Assembly (NCBI RefSeq): GCF_024206495.1
Contig: NZ_JAMBPQ010000005.1
Span: 1 to 64,000, forward strand
DNA length: 64,000 bases
Direction: 5' to 3'
Origin: Paraburkholderia sp. CNPSo 3272
GTDB taxonomy: Bacteria > Pseudomonadota > Gammaproteobacteria > Burkholderiales > Burkholderiaceae
A program made the position numbers and the translations under genes. Below, piece by piece: positions 35,406 through 44,632 of the stretch. The notes below the pieces were generated by a model. That model saw nothing but the letters and a program-made list of their open reading frames with translations. It was not told the origin of the DNA and did no database searches. Each line of letters begins with the position of its first letter. The stretch's first letter is position 1.

Positions 35406-36590
35406 ATGCCCGCCATGTCCTCAACATCCGCTTATCTCCCGCACGATCTCGATAGCGCGCTGCTCGTCGGCCGTGTCTGGCGGCCCACCCCGGAGGGCGA
35501 CGGACCCTGCGTGGTCGTCGTGCGCGGCGGCATGGTCTTCGATATTTCGGAGGTGGCGCCCACTACGGCCGACTTGTTCGACTACGACGATCTACTCGAT
35601 GTCGTGCGGCATACACCCGGCGAGCCGCTCGGCACGGCCGAGGCGCTGCTCGAACACAGCTTCGCGGGCGATCGCCCCGCGGATCGCCCCTGGCTGCTCG
35701 CGCCCTGTGACCTGCAGGCCATCAAGGCCTGCGGCGTGACGTTCGCCGTGAGTCTTCTGGAGCGCGTGATCGAAGAACAGGCCGGCGGCGATCGCGCCAA
35801 AGCGCAGGACGTGCGCACCGAAATCACGAAGCTGATCGGCGCCGATCTTTCGAAAATCAAACCGGGGTCCGAGGCCGCGATCAAACTGAAGGAAGAACTT
35901 CAGCGCCGTGGCGCGTGGTCGCAATACATGGAAGTCGGCATCGGTCCGGATGCCGAGGTGTTCTCGAAGTCCCAGCCGATGTCCGCGGTGGGCTTCGGCG
36001 CCGATATCGGCCTGCATCCCGCCTCGGCGTGGAACAACCCCGAGCCCGAAGTCGTGCTCGCGGTCAACAGCCGCGGCGAAGTTGTCGGAGCGACGCTCGG
36101 CAACGACGTCAATCTGCGCGATATCGAAGGCCGCTCGGCCCTGCTGCTCGGCAAATGCAAGGACAACAACGGCTCGTGCGCGATCGGTCCGTTCATTCGG
36201 CTGTTCGATAAAGGCTTCACGCTCGACACGGTTCGTGCCACCAGCGTCTCGCTGCGCGTGGAAGGCGCCGACGACAACTTCCTGCTAGAAGGCGTGAGCC
36301 ATATGCAGGAGATCAGCCGCGACCCGCTCGATCTCGTTTCGCAGGCATGGGGCCGCCATCATCAGTATCCGGACGGTTTCATGCTGTTCCTCGGCACGAT
36401 GTTCTCGCCGATCAAGGACCGCGACGCGCCCGGCGGCGGCTTCACGCATCACCTCGGCGACCGGGTCACGATCAGCGCGCCGCCGCTTGGCGCCATCGTC
36501 AATACCGTGCGCCTTTGCACAGAAATCGAACCGTGGACGTTCGGCGTGCGCGCCCTTTATACCAATCTCGCCGAGCGCGGTCTTTTTTAA
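35406..36590 (+). CDS. FAH-family 2-keto-3-deoxy-pentonate dehydratase (XylX-like)
   Basis: 394 residues from ATG 35406 (ATG 35415 also possible). It belongs to the fumarylacetoacetate-hydrolase fold; the acidic metal-site region is visible as PEPEVVLAVNSRGEVVG and TLGNDVNLRDIEG. Length near 390 and direct linkage to an alpha-ketoglutarate semialdehyde dehydrogenase match XylX-type enzymes, which convert 2-keto-3-deoxy-D-xylonate or L-arabinonate to alpha-ketoglutarate semialdehyde in the oxidative (Weimberg) pentose pathway. The upstream sugar and acid steps are not in the window. No dedicated regulator is adjacent. Confidence 0.78.
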   Translation: MPAMSSTSAYLPHDLDSALLVGRVWRPTPEGDGPCVVVVRGGMVFDISEVAPTTADLFDYDDLLDVVRHTPGEPLGTAEALLEHSFAGDRPADRPWLLAPCDLQAIKACGVTFAVSLLERVIEEQAGGDRAKAQDVRTEITKLIGADLSKIKPGSEAAIKLKEELQRRGAWSQYMEVGIGPDAEVFSKSQPMSAVGFGADIGLHPASAWNNPEPEVVLAVNSRGEVVGATLGNDVNLRDIEGRSALLLGKCKDNNGSCAIGPFIRLFDKGFTLDTVRATSVSLRVEGADDNFLLEGVSHMQEISRDPLDLVSQAWGRHHQYPDGFMLFLGTMFSPIKDRDAPGGGFTHHLGDRVTISAPPLGAIVNTVRLCTEIEPWTFGVRALYTNLAERGLF

Positions 36591-36607
36591 TCTGGAGTGA
36601 ATTCGTA

Positions 36608-38053
36608 ATGCAGACAGAAAACAACGCGTCTTTCGCGCGTATCGACGAAGCCGCCGCGCTCGCACATGAAGCACAGGCCGTCTACGGCGCGGCTTCGCGT
36701 GCCGTGCGCAGCGCCCTGCTGCGCGGCCTCGCCGACGCGCTCGAGCGCGACGCCGCCCAGCTCGTCGCTATCGCCGACGAAGAAACGTCGCTTGGCGCCG
36801 CGCGTTTGAATGGCGAACTCGCGCGCACCGCGTTTCAACTGCGCGGCTTTGCCGAGCGCGTGGAAGCAGGCATCGCCAATCGCCACGTCGACGACGCGGC
36901 CGTACCCGGCGCGCCGCCCGCGGGCCGCCCGCACCTCACGCGCGTGCAACTGCCGCTCGGGCCGGTGGCCATGTTCTCGGCGAGCAACTTCCCGTTCGCG
37001 TTCTCGGTGCTCGGCGGCGATACGGCCTCGGCACTCGCTGCGGGTTGCACGGTGATCGTCAAGCCGCACTCGGGCCATCCCGAACTGTCGCGCCGCGTGC
37101 ATGCGCTCGCCGCGCGTGTGCTGCGCGAGCAGGGCCTGCCCGAAGGCGTGATCGCGTTCGTCGATCAGGCGTCGCGCGAAGCGGCCGTGCATCTCGTCGG
37201 TCACGCCGATGTCGCGGCGGTGGCGTTCACAGGTTCGTATCAGGGCGGCGTGGCACTGTGGCGCGCGGCCAATGCGCGTCGCCGGCCGATTCCGTTTTAT
37301 GGCGAACTCGGCTCGATCAATCCGCTCGTCGTGCTGCCGCAAGCCCTTGCGGAAGGCGTCGATACGCCTGCCGCAACCCTCGCCGCCTCGATCACGATGG
37401 GCTGCGGGCAGTTCTGCACGAGCCCGGGGTTGATCGTCGTGCGCGACGATGCCGACGGCGAGCGCTTCGCACAGGCACTGGCGCAAGCGTTGTCCGCGCA
37501 AAAGCCGCATGCCATGCTCACGTCCGCCATGCGCCACGGTTTCGAAGGCGCCGCGGCGCATATCGCGAGCCACGCGGGCGTGCGCGTGCGTCTCGCCGCA
37601 CCGGCAGACGACGAGCAATCCGCAGCGCCCGCGCCGCGTCTGTTCGAAACCGACGCGCAGACGTTTATCGCCAACGCGGCGCTGCACGAAGAGATGTTCG
37701 GCCCGGCCGCGCTGATCGTAAAGGTGCGTGACGAAGCGCAGACGCTCGACGTGCTCGCCGCGGTCGAAGGTTCGCTCACGGTCACGCTGTGGGGCGCGCA
37801 AGCCGATACGCCGCAAAATCGCGCGCTCGCAGTCGCTGCGCAACGTATCGCGGGTCGCGTGCTGTTCGGTGGCGTGCCGACGGGCGTCGCTGTCTGCGAT
37901 GCGCAGCAGCACGGCGGCCCTTGGCCCGCTTCGACGCAGCCGCAAACCACCTCGGTAGGTTATGCGGCGATCGAGCGCTTCCTGCGCCCCGTTGCGTTGC
38001 AGGATGCGCCGCAGTGGGCGATTGCCGCGACGAGCGGAATGGCAGTGGCATAG
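36608..38053 (+). CDS. Alpha-ketoglutarate semialdehyde dehydrogenase, NADP-type
   Basis: 481-residue aldehyde dehydrogenase of the type seen next to sugar-acid dehydratases. The general base is E233 in FYGELGSINPLV and the nucleophile C270 in ITMGCGQFCTSPG, both in the sequence contexts of KGSADH rather than of SSADH. It oxidises alpha-ketoglutarate semialdehyde to alpha-ketoglutarate, finishing the pathway begun by the FAH-family enzyme 17 bases upstream. Terminated at 38087-38126. Confidence 0.85.
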   Translation: MQTENNASFARIDEAAALAHEAQAVYGAASRAVRSALLRGLADALERDAAQLVAIADEETSLGAARLNGELARTAFQLRGFAERVEAGIANRHVDDAAVPGAPPAGRPHLTRVQLPLGPVAMFSASNFPFAFSVLGGDTASALAAGCTVIVKPHSGHPELSRRVHALAARVLREQGLPEGVIAFVDQASREAAVHLVGHADVAAVAFTGSYQGGVALWRAANARRRPIPFYGELGSINPLVVLPQALAEGVDTPAATLAASITMGCGQFCTSPGLIVVRDDADGERFAQALAQALSAQKPHAMLTSAMRHGFEGAAAHIASHAGVRVRLAAPADDEQSAAPAPRLFETDAQTFIANAALHEEMFGPAALIVKVRDEAQTLDVLAAVEGSLTVTLWGAQADTPQNRALAVAAQRIAGRVLFGGVPTGVAVCDAQQHGGPWPASTQPQTTSVGYAAIERFLRPVALQDAPQWAIAATSGMAVA

Positions 38054-38086
38054 GGCAAGGCGCAACACGCACGATTGAAGCGGTAG

Positions 38087-38126
38087 AAAAAGCGGAGACT
38101 GGATATTGCATCCGGTCTCCGCTTTT
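38087..38126. terminator. Strong bidirectional Rho-independent terminator
   Basis: AAAAAGCGGAGACTGG pairs with CCGGTCTCCGCTTTT (one G-T wobble) around a 9-base loop. The A and T tracts on both sides make it work in both directions, ending the KGSADH operon and the minus-strand operon that comes from the right. Confidence 0.9.
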
Positions 38127-38135
38127 AGCATCGAG

Positions 38136-39509
38136 TTACTCACTATCTGCAACCTGCCTCGGAACGGCGAGCACGGCAAGCGCCGCTGCGAGGCCCGCGC
38201 CCGCGAATGCATAGAAGTTCCACGGCAGCGGCGCGCCCGCCTGTGCCAGCGCGCCGCCGATCAGGGGCCCGGCGATTGCGCCGAAACGCCCTATTCCCAG
38301 CGCCCAGCCAATGCCCGTCGCCCGGTTGCGGGGCGGATAGTAGCGTGTGATATACGCGCCAAGCAGCATCGTGTTGCCGATCGTGCCCGCGCCGGCAATG
38401 CCCACGAGCACATAGGTTTGCAGCGTGCCATGGGCGAACGGCAGCGCGCACAGGCTGGCTGCGGCGAGCAGGTAGAGCACGCTGACCACGCACTTCGAAC
38501 CCAGGCGGTCGGCCACCGCGCCACCAAGCAGCGAGCCCAAAGCCGCGGTTGAATTGAGCATCACCAGCAATGCAAGGCTCGATCCGAGCGGGAAGCCGGC
38601 CTTGCGCATGAGTTGCGGCAGCCAGGTGCTCAGACCGTAGAGCAAAAGCAAGCCCATGAACATCGCGATCCAGAACGCCAGAGTGGCGCGCACGGTGGAC
38701 GCGTCGAAGAGCGCGCGAATCGGCGCGGCTTTTTCAGCATTCATAGCGTGCACGGCCCGCGCTCCGGTTTCGTTCTCTAGCGCCGAATGTCGAATGCCGA
38801 GCGCTTGCGCAACGCTGCGTGCCTCCGCCATGCGCTTTCTCGCCAGCAGGAACTCCAGCGACTCCGGCAAATGGCGCGCCGTGAGCGCCACGAGGATGAG
38901 CGGCGCGGCGCCCACGCCGAACAGCAACCGCCAGCCGTGCGTGGGCAACCAGTTCATCGCGAGCAGCGCGACCAGAATGCCGCCCAGCGAATATCCCGTG
39001 TAAATCAATGCATAGTTGAAAGAACGGCGCCCGGGCGGCGAGTATTCGACGGTGAGCGCCGCCGCGGTCGGCACGACGCCGCCAAGCCCGAGTCCGCCCA
39101 CGATCCGTGCGACGACGAACCAGGCTGGCGTGGGCGCGAGCGCGGCGGCCGCCATCATCGCGGAAAAGAGCGCCGCACTGCCGAGCAGCATGCGGCGCCG
39201 GCCGATCATGTCGCTGAGCGTGCCCGCGCCCATGGCGCCGATCATCATGCCCGCCAGCGAGCAACTTGCGATCGCGCCCAGCTGCAGCGCCGACAAGGAC
39301 CAGTCCGTGCCATGCGTGAGCATGGGCAACACCGCCCCGTAAATCGCGACGTCATAGCCTTCGGCAAGGATCATCGCAAGGCAGATCGCGACGACCCGCA
39401 CCGTCACGCGAGTGGGTATCGCAACGGAAGCGGGATCGAGCCGGTGACCCGCTTCACTTTGCGAGCGTTGCAGCGTGACCTCGGCGCGGCTCGATGACGA
39501 CATATTCAT
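38136..39509 (-). CDS. AAHS-family MFS transporter (aromatic/heterocyclic acid symporter)
   Basis: 457 residues with about 12 membrane helices. The signature EGYDVAIYGAVLP in helix 1 and the cytoplasmic loop GTLSDMIGRRRMLLG identify the aromatic acid:H+ symporter family (PcaK, BenK, MhpT relatives). Last gene of the minus-strand run that begins at 47610, 39 bases after the semialdehyde dehydrogenase. In this context it may import an aromatic or heteroaromatic carboxylate, or export an intermediate. Confidence 0.88.
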   Translation of the reverse strand: MNMSSSSRAEVTLQRSQSEAGHRLDPASVAIPTRVTVRVVAICLAMILAEGYDVAIYGAVLPMLTHGTDWSLSALQLGAIASCSLAGMMIGAMGAGTLSDMIGRRRMLLGSAALFSAMMAAAALAPTPAWFVVARIVGGLGLGGVVPTAAALTVEYSPPGRRSFNYALIYTGYSLGGILVALLAMNWLPTHGWRLLFGVGAAPLILVALTARHLPESLEFLLARKRMAEARSVAQALGIRHSALENETGARAVHAMNAEKAAPIRALFDASTVRATLAFWIAMFMGLLLLYGLSTWLPQLMRKAGFPLGSSLALLVMLNSTAALGSLLGGAVADRLGSKCVVSVLYLLAAASLCALPFAHGTLQTYVLVGIAGAGTIGNTMLLGAYITRYYPPRNRATGIGWALGIGRFGAIAGPLIGGALAQAGAPLPWNFYAFAGAGLAAALAVLAVPRQVADSE

Positions 39510-39548
39510 GGCGGTGTGCCCCTTCTTCTTTTTAAGTGAATCCGGCGA

Positions 39549-41009
39549 TCAAACCGCCATGCACAGGTACTTGATGACGAGATAGTCATCGATGCCGTAG
39601 TGCGACCCCTCCCGGCCCAGACCCGATTGCTTCACGCCGCCGAACGGCGCGACTTCGTTCGAGATCAAGCCGGTATTGATGCCCACCATGCCGTATTCGA
39701 GCTGCTCGGCCACGCGCCAGATGCGGCCGATATCGCGGCTGTAGAAGTAGGCGGCAAGGCCGAACTCCGTGTCGTTGGCGAGCTTCACGACTTCTTCGTC
39801 GCTCGAGAAACGGAACAGCGGCGCGAGCGGGCCGAACGTCTCCTCTCTCGCTACATCCATTTGCGCGGTTACGCCGGTCAGCACCGTGGGCTCGAAAAAG
39901 CCATGGCCGAGCGTGTGGCGCTTTCCGCCCGTGGCGAGCGTTGCGCCTTTACCCATTGCATCGGCGATATGCGCTTCGACCTTCCTGACCGCTGCCTCGT
40001 TGATGAGCGGTCCGAGCGTGACGCCGCCCTCCGTGCCGTGCCCGACCTTCAGTCCCTTCACGGCCGTCGCGAGCTTCGACGCGAACGCGTCGTAGACGCG
40101 CTCATGCACGTAGAAGCGATTCGTGCAGACGCATGTTTGCCCGTTGTTGCGGTACTTCGAGGCGATAGCGCCTTCTACCGCGGCGTCGAGATCGGCGTCG
40201 TCGAACACGATGAACGGCGCGTTGCCGCCGAGTTCGAGCGTCACCTTTTTCACCGTGGGCGCGCTTTGCGCCATCAGCAATCGCCCCACCCCCGTCGAAC
40301 CGGTGAACGAGAGCTTGCGAACCACAGGACTGCTGGTCATTGCGCCGCCAATTGCCTTGGGGTCGCCGGTGACGATGTTGAGCACGCCCTTGGGCACGCC
40401 GGCCCGCTCCGCCAGCACCGCCAATGCGAGTGCGGAAAACGGCGTGGCTTCCGCGGGCTTCACGACGATCGGGCAGCCTGCCGCGAGCGCCGGGCCCACC
40501 TTGCGGGTGATCATGGCCGTGGGGAAATTCCAGGGCGTGATTGCGGCGCAAACGCCGATCGGCTCCTTGATGACCACGAGCCGCTTGTCCGAAGCGGGTG
40601 TGGCGAGCGTGTCGCCCGCCACGCGCTTGCCTTCCTCGGCGAACCATTCGATGAACGACGCGCCATACGTGATCTCGCCTTTCGCTTCCGCGAGCGGCTT
40701 GCCCTGTTCCGCGGTCAGGATCAGCGCGAGGTCGTCGGCGTGCTCGATCATCAGTTCGTACCAGCGGCGCATGACTGCCGCACGCTCCTTGGCCGTGCGC
40801 GCCCGCCATGCTGGCCACGCGGCATTGGCCGCCTCGATGGCCCGCGCCGTTTCCGCTTCTCCCATCAAAGGAACGCTGCCGAGCGTCGCGCCCGTCGCCG
40901 GGTCGAATACGTCGAAGCTCGCGCCCGAGTCGGCGGGGCACCATTGCCCATCGATATAAGCCTGATGGCGCAACAGCGCCGCGTCCTTCAACAGGGTCTT
41001 CAATTCCAC
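39549..41009 (-). CDS. Succinate-semialdehyde-type aldehyde dehydrogenase (GabD-like)
   Basis: 486 residues from GTG 41009, with AAGGAA six bases upstream; a TTG at 41024 is also possible. Catalytic E259 (TLELGGNAPF) and C293 (NNGQTCVCTNR) are in the context typical of SSADH, and the C-terminal GLISNEVAPFGGVKQSGLGREGS fits. It should turn a four- or five-carbon semialdehyde into a dicarboxylate. It lies 78 bases after the GntR gene and follows the ABC importer in the putative N-heterocycle operon, so succinate semialdehyde from ring opening is a natural substrate. Confidence 0.87.
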   Translation of the reverse strand: MELKTLLKDAALLRHQAYIDGQWCPADSGASFDVFDPATGATLGSVPLMGEAETARAIEAANAAWPAWRARTAKERAAVMRRWYELMIEHADDLALILTAEQGKPLAEAKGEITYGASFIEWFAEEGKRVAGDTLATPASDKRLVVIKEPIGVCAAITPWNFPTAMITRKVGPALAAGCPIVVKPAEATPFSALALAVLAERAGVPKGVLNIVTGDPKAIGGAMTSSPVVRKLSFTGSTGVGRLLMAQSAPTVKKVTLELGGNAPFIVFDDADLDAAVEGAIASKYRNNGQTCVCTNRFYVHERVYDAFASKLATAVKGLKVGHGTEGGVTLGPLINEAAVRKVEAHIADAMGKGATLATGGKRHTLGHGFFEPTVLTGVTAQMDVAREETFGPLAPLFRFSSDEEVVKLANDTEFGLAAYFYSRDIGRIWRVAEQLEYGMVGINTGLISNEVAPFGGVKQSGLGREGSHYGIDDYLVIKYLCMAV

Positions 41010-41087
41010 GTGACTTTCCTTCAATGCATAAAAAGTTGATAGCGCACTCAGGCAGAGCGCACCAATAATCAGTACAGCCAGGCTCCG

Positions 41088-41795
41088 TTATCCCGCCTGA
41101 CGCCACGACGCGTGCTCGTGCCCTTCCGCCAGCAGCTTGCGCGCGATCTCGGCCACTCTATCCACGTGCGCAATCGCGGCCTCGCGTGCGCCGGCCGCGT
41201 TGCCGGCTTGAATGGCGCTCAGGATGCGGTGCATTTCATCGACGGCCTGGCGGCCGCGGTCATCGGAAGCGATTGTCAGGGCTCGCAAGCGGTTGATGCG
41301 CGCCGTCAACGACTGCACGATCTCCCAGGCCACGCGCTTTTGCCCGGCAATGAACATGCGCTCGTAGAAGGCCGTGGTGAGCGCCCTAACCGCCGGATGA
41401 TCCTGCGCTTCGAAGGCCGCCTGAATCCGGTCGATGAAGCCGGCGAGATCCGCGACGGTGCGCTCGTCCGCAAGCTGTGCGCACGCCATAGCGGCTTCGC
41501 CTTCGAGCAGCGCGCGTATTTCGTAGATCTCCGCCGCCGTCTCGAAGTCAAGCACGGCGACGATCGGCCCCTGGTTCGGAATCGAGTCGACCAGACCCTC
41601 CGTTTCCAGATGCCGCAAAACTTCCCGCACGACGGTGCGGCTCACGCCGAGAATCTCGCACAGCGAGCGCTCGACCAGCCGCTCGCCTGGATGAAAGTGC
41701 GCCTCCAGAATGGCCGTGCGCATTTTTTCGAGGGCGAGCTCCCGCAAGGTGGCCGTGGGGCGTTCGACCCGCAGCGATGGCAGTGCGTCACTCAT
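41088..41795 (-). CDS. GntR regulator, FadR subfamily (first paralog)
   Basis: 235 residues with the winged helix (ERSLCEILGVSRTVVREVLRHLETEGLV) and a helical FCD ligand domain. It is a close paralog of the GntR at 47857-48543; the recognition helix SRTVVREVLRHLETEGLV is identical in both, so the two may bind the same operator. The gene is in the middle of the minus operon, 11 bases after the ATPase gene. ATG 41795 was preferred to TTG 41810, which overlaps the ATPase stop. Confidence 0.9.
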   Translation of the reverse strand: MSDALPSLRVERPTATLRELALEKMRTAILEAHFHPGERLVERSLCEILGVSRTVVREVLRHLETEGLVDSIPNQGPIVAVLDFETAAEIYEIRALLEGEAAMACAQLADERTVADLAGFIDRIQAAFEAQDHPAVRALTTAFYERMFIAGQKRVAWEIVQSLTARINRLRALTIASDDRGRQAVDEMHRILSAIQAGNAAGAREAAIAHVDRVAEIARKLLAEGHEHASWRQAG

Positions 41796-41806
41796 GACAG
41801 CCGCCG

Positions 41807-42895
41807 TCAAGCTTGCGCGAACAGGCGCACGTCGCGCGCGTCCCAGTCGACGAGCGCCTGGGCGCCGATCATGATGCCGCCGTCGTGGCGATGCGCCGCC
41901 GGCATGCGAATCGAGATCTCCTGCTGCCAGGGCGTGGCCACCGCGTAGTGCATAGCGTCGCCGAGATAGGTGACGTCGCGCACGGTCACGGGCAAGCCTG
42001 TCGTGCCGTTTGCGCCTTGCAGCGCGCTGAGGCGCATCTGCTCCGGGCGGATCATCAGCGTGCCGTCGTCGCCGGCGGCGAGTGACGGATTGAACGCGCC
42101 CGATGCGATTTCAAGGCCATTCGGGAACACGCCGTTCATGCGGCCTTCGCTGGTCTTCGTCACCTTCACGGGCAGGAAATTCGAATTGCCGATGAAGCTC
42201 GCAACAAAGCGCGAAGCCGGGTTCGCGTAGAGCTCCTCGCCCGTGCCGACCTGCTCGATGCGGCCTTTGTTGAACACGGCGATGCGGTCGGAGAGACGCA
42301 GCGCTTCTTCCTGGTCGTGCGTGACGTAGAGAATCGTCACGCCCGTCTCCTGGTGGATGCGGCGCAATTCGAGCTGGATTTCCTCGCGCAGCTTCTTGTC
42401 GAGTGCCGAGAGCGGTTCGTCCATCAGCAGCACGGGCGGATCGTAGGCCAGTGCGCGCGCAATGGCCACGCGTTGTTGTTGGCCGCCCGAGAGCTGCGCG
42501 GGCATGCGGTCGCGGCACTCGGACAGATGCACGAGCCTGAGCATCTTTTCCACTTTCGCCTTGACTTCGGCTTCGGGGCGGCGGCGCACGCGCAGCGGAA
42601 ACGCCACGTTCTCGCCCACCGTGAGATGCGGAAAGAGCGTATAGCGCTGAAACACCATGCCGATGTTGCGCTTGTTGGGCGCCACCGCCAGCAGCGGCTT
42701 GCCGTCGAGCAGCACGCGCCCTTCCGTGGGCTCCTGGAAGCCCGCGACGATATAGAGCGTCGTGCTCTTGCCCGACCCCGACGGTCCGAGGAAGGTCATG
42801 AATTCGCCCTTGCGCACATCGAGCGACACCTGGTCGATGGCGACGACGTCGTCGTAGGTCTTGCGCAGGCGCTGGATTTGCAGGAAAGCAGTCAT
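41807..42895 (-). CDS. ABC transporter ATPase (PotA-like)
   Basis: 362 residues. Walker A 37-44 (GPSGSGKS), signature [15 protein letters not shown], Walker [13 protein letters not shown], and a C-terminal TOBE domain from about 280. This architecture is that of spermidine/putrescine, iron(III) and related importers. Sits after the two permease genes, 16 bases gap. Imports an organic cation or similar small molecule in this catabolic operon. Confidence 0.93.
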   Translation of the reverse strand: MTAFLQIQRLRKTYDDVVAIDQVSLDVRKGEFMTFLGPSGSGKSTTLYIVAGFQEPTEGRVLLDGKPLLAVAPNKRNIGMVFQRYTLFPHLTVGENVAFPLRVRRRPEAEVKAKVEKMLRLVHLSECRDRMPAQLSGGQQQRVAIARALAYDPPVLLMDEPLSALDKKLREEIQLELRRIHQETGVTILYVTHDQEEALRLSDRIAVFNKGRIEQVGTGEELYANPASRFVASFIGNSNFLPVKVTKTSEGRMNGVFPNGLEIASGAFNPSLAAGDDGTLMIRPEQMRLSALQGANGTTGLPVTVRDVTYLGDAMHYAVATPWQQEISIRMPAAHRHDGGIMIGAQALVDWDARDVRLFAQA

Positions 42896-42911
42896 GGCTT
42901 GTTTACCTCGA

Positions 42912-43706
42912 TTAGCGGCCGCGGCGCACGAGAGCGCCCGCCAGCATCAATAGCGTTGTCAACGCGACGAGCAGCGAAGACGCCGCTGCAACGACAGGCG
43001 TGAGGTCCTGGCGCAGCGTGGACCAGATCCGCACGGGCAGCGTCTGCAGCGTCGGGCTCGACATGAAGATGGACACGACCACCTCGTCCCACGAAGCGAG
43101 GAACGAGAAGATCGCCGCGGCGTAGAGCCCGAGCCGGATGGCCGGCAGCGTGACCTTCAGCTTCACCATCAGCGGCGAGGCGCCGCAAATGAGCGCTGCG
43201 TCTTCCAGCGACGTGTCGAAGCTCACGAGCGAATTGCTGATCGAGATGATCGAGAACGGCAAGGCGATGATCAGGTGGCCGATCACGAAGCCCGACATCG
43301 TGCCGTTCATGCCTATGCGCAGAACGAACGCATAGAGCGCGACGGCGAGCACCACGACCGGCAGTACCATCGGCGTGATGAAGAAGGCCTGCACCGCGCT
43401 GCGCCCGCGAAACTTGCCGCGTACGAGCGCAAGCGAAGCGAGAAAGCCGATGGCGACGGAGAGCACCGTGACGATCACGGCGAGCTTCGCGCTCGTGAGC
43501 AGCGAGTCGATCCAGCCCGGATCGGTGAAGAGCTGCCGGTACCACTCGAGCGTCCAGCCCGGCGCTGGAAAGATGAGCCACTGCGAGTCGCCGAAAGAAA
43601 GCGCGACGATAAAGACAATGGGCAGCAGGAGAAAGAGCGCGACGGCCCCGCCCACGGCCAGCAACATCCAGCGCAGCGCGCCCAGGCGATCGAAATCGAG
43701 CAACAT
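42912..43706 (-). CDS. ABC transporter permease (PotC-like)
   Basis: 264 residues with six predicted membrane helices. The EAA-type loop is DTSLEDAALICGASPLMVKLKV. ATG 43706 lies directly after the stop of the PotB-like gene, implying coupling. Partner of the ATPase at 41807-42895. Confidence 0.92.
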   Translation of the reverse strand: MLLDFDRLGALRWMLLAVGGAVALFLLLPIVFIVALSFGDSQWLIFPAPGWTLEWYRQLFTDPGWIDSLLTSAKLAVIVTVLSVAIGFLASLALVRGKFRGRSAVQAFFITPMVLPVVVLAVALYAFVLRIGMNGTMSGFVIGHLIIALPFSIISISNSLVSFDTSLEDAALICGASPLMVKLKVTLPAIRLGLYAAAIFSFLASWDEVVVSIFMSSPTLQTLPVRIWSTLRQDLTPVVAAASSLLVALTTLLMLAGALVRRGR

Positions 43707-43707
43707 G

Positions 43708-44592
43708 TCAGCGCCCTCCGAGACTTGCGCGCGCGTTGCGCGTAAAGCGCAGTTGCAGCGCATAGAGCGAGAGCGTCACGGCGAGCAGCACGAATGCGGC
43801 GGCGCCGGCGAGGCCCCAGTTCAGGAGTTCCTGCACGAGCTGTGCAATGAGTTCCGCGAGCATCATGTACGAGGGGCCGCCAAGCAGCGCGGGCGTGACG
43901 AAGTAGCCCAGCGCCATCACGAACACCATGAGCGCGCCCGAGGCGACGCCCGGCATGGCGAGCGGCACGAGAATGCGCCAGAACGCCTGCCAGCGGCTCG
44001 CACCGCACACGGCGGCAGCGCGCAGCGTCGACGGGTCGATGCTGCGCAGCGTGGCGTGCAGCGGCATCACGAGAAACGGCAGCATGATGTAGGTCATGCC
44101 GATCGTGACTCCCGTCAAGTTGTTGACGAGCGAGAGCGGCTCATGGATCACGCCGATCCCCATCAGCATGCGGTTGATCGGTCCCGTTTCCTGCAGCAGC
44201 ACCATCCAGGCGAAGGTCCGTGCGAGCAGGTTGGTCCACATCGACAGCAGCAGGATCGCGAAGAACACGGCGCTGATCTTGCGCGGCGCGATGGCGAGCA
44301 GCCACGCCATCGGAAAGCCCACGAGCAGCGTGACGAGCGTCACGACCGTCGCCACGAGAAACGTATTGCCGAACACGCGCAAATACGTGGTCGAGCCGAG
44401 CAATTGCTGGTAGTTGTGCAAGCCCGGCGTCGGCTCGAGCACGCTGCGCAACAGCAGCGAGAGCACCGGCAGCAGGAAGAAGATCACGAGCAGCAGCATG
44501 GCGGGCGCCAGCAGCCGCATGCTGCGCCAGTCGCGCCGTTTGCGCGTGGCCGTCGCGGCCGGGTGCGCGACGGTACTCAATACGTTGGGCAT
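43708..44592 (-). CDS. ABC transporter permease (PotB-like)
   Basis: 294 residues, about six membrane helices after a basic N-terminal region. EAA-type loop STLRAAAVCGASRWQAFWRIL. Located 40 bases after the binding-protein gene. Start ATG 44592 with GGAAAC upstream. Forms the translocation pore with the PotC-like subunit. Confidence 0.92.
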   Translation of the reverse strand: MPNVLSTVAHPAATATRKRRDWRSMRLLAPAMLLLVIFFLLPVLSLLLRSVLEPTPGLHNYQQLLGSTTYLRVFGNTFLVATVVTLVTLLVGFPMAWLLAIAPRKISAVFFAILLLSMWTNLLARTFAWMVLLQETGPINRMLMGIGVIHEPLSLVNNLTGVTIGMTYIMLPFLVMPLHATLRSIDPSTLRAAAVCGASRWQAFWRILVPLAMPGVASGALMVFVMALGYFVTPALLGGPSYMMLAELIAQLVQELLNWGLAGAAAFVLLAVTLSLYALQLRFTRNARASLGGR

Positions 44593-44632
44593 GATGTTTC
44601 CTTTTGAACCGGTTCGCGACGTCGGGACTCGC

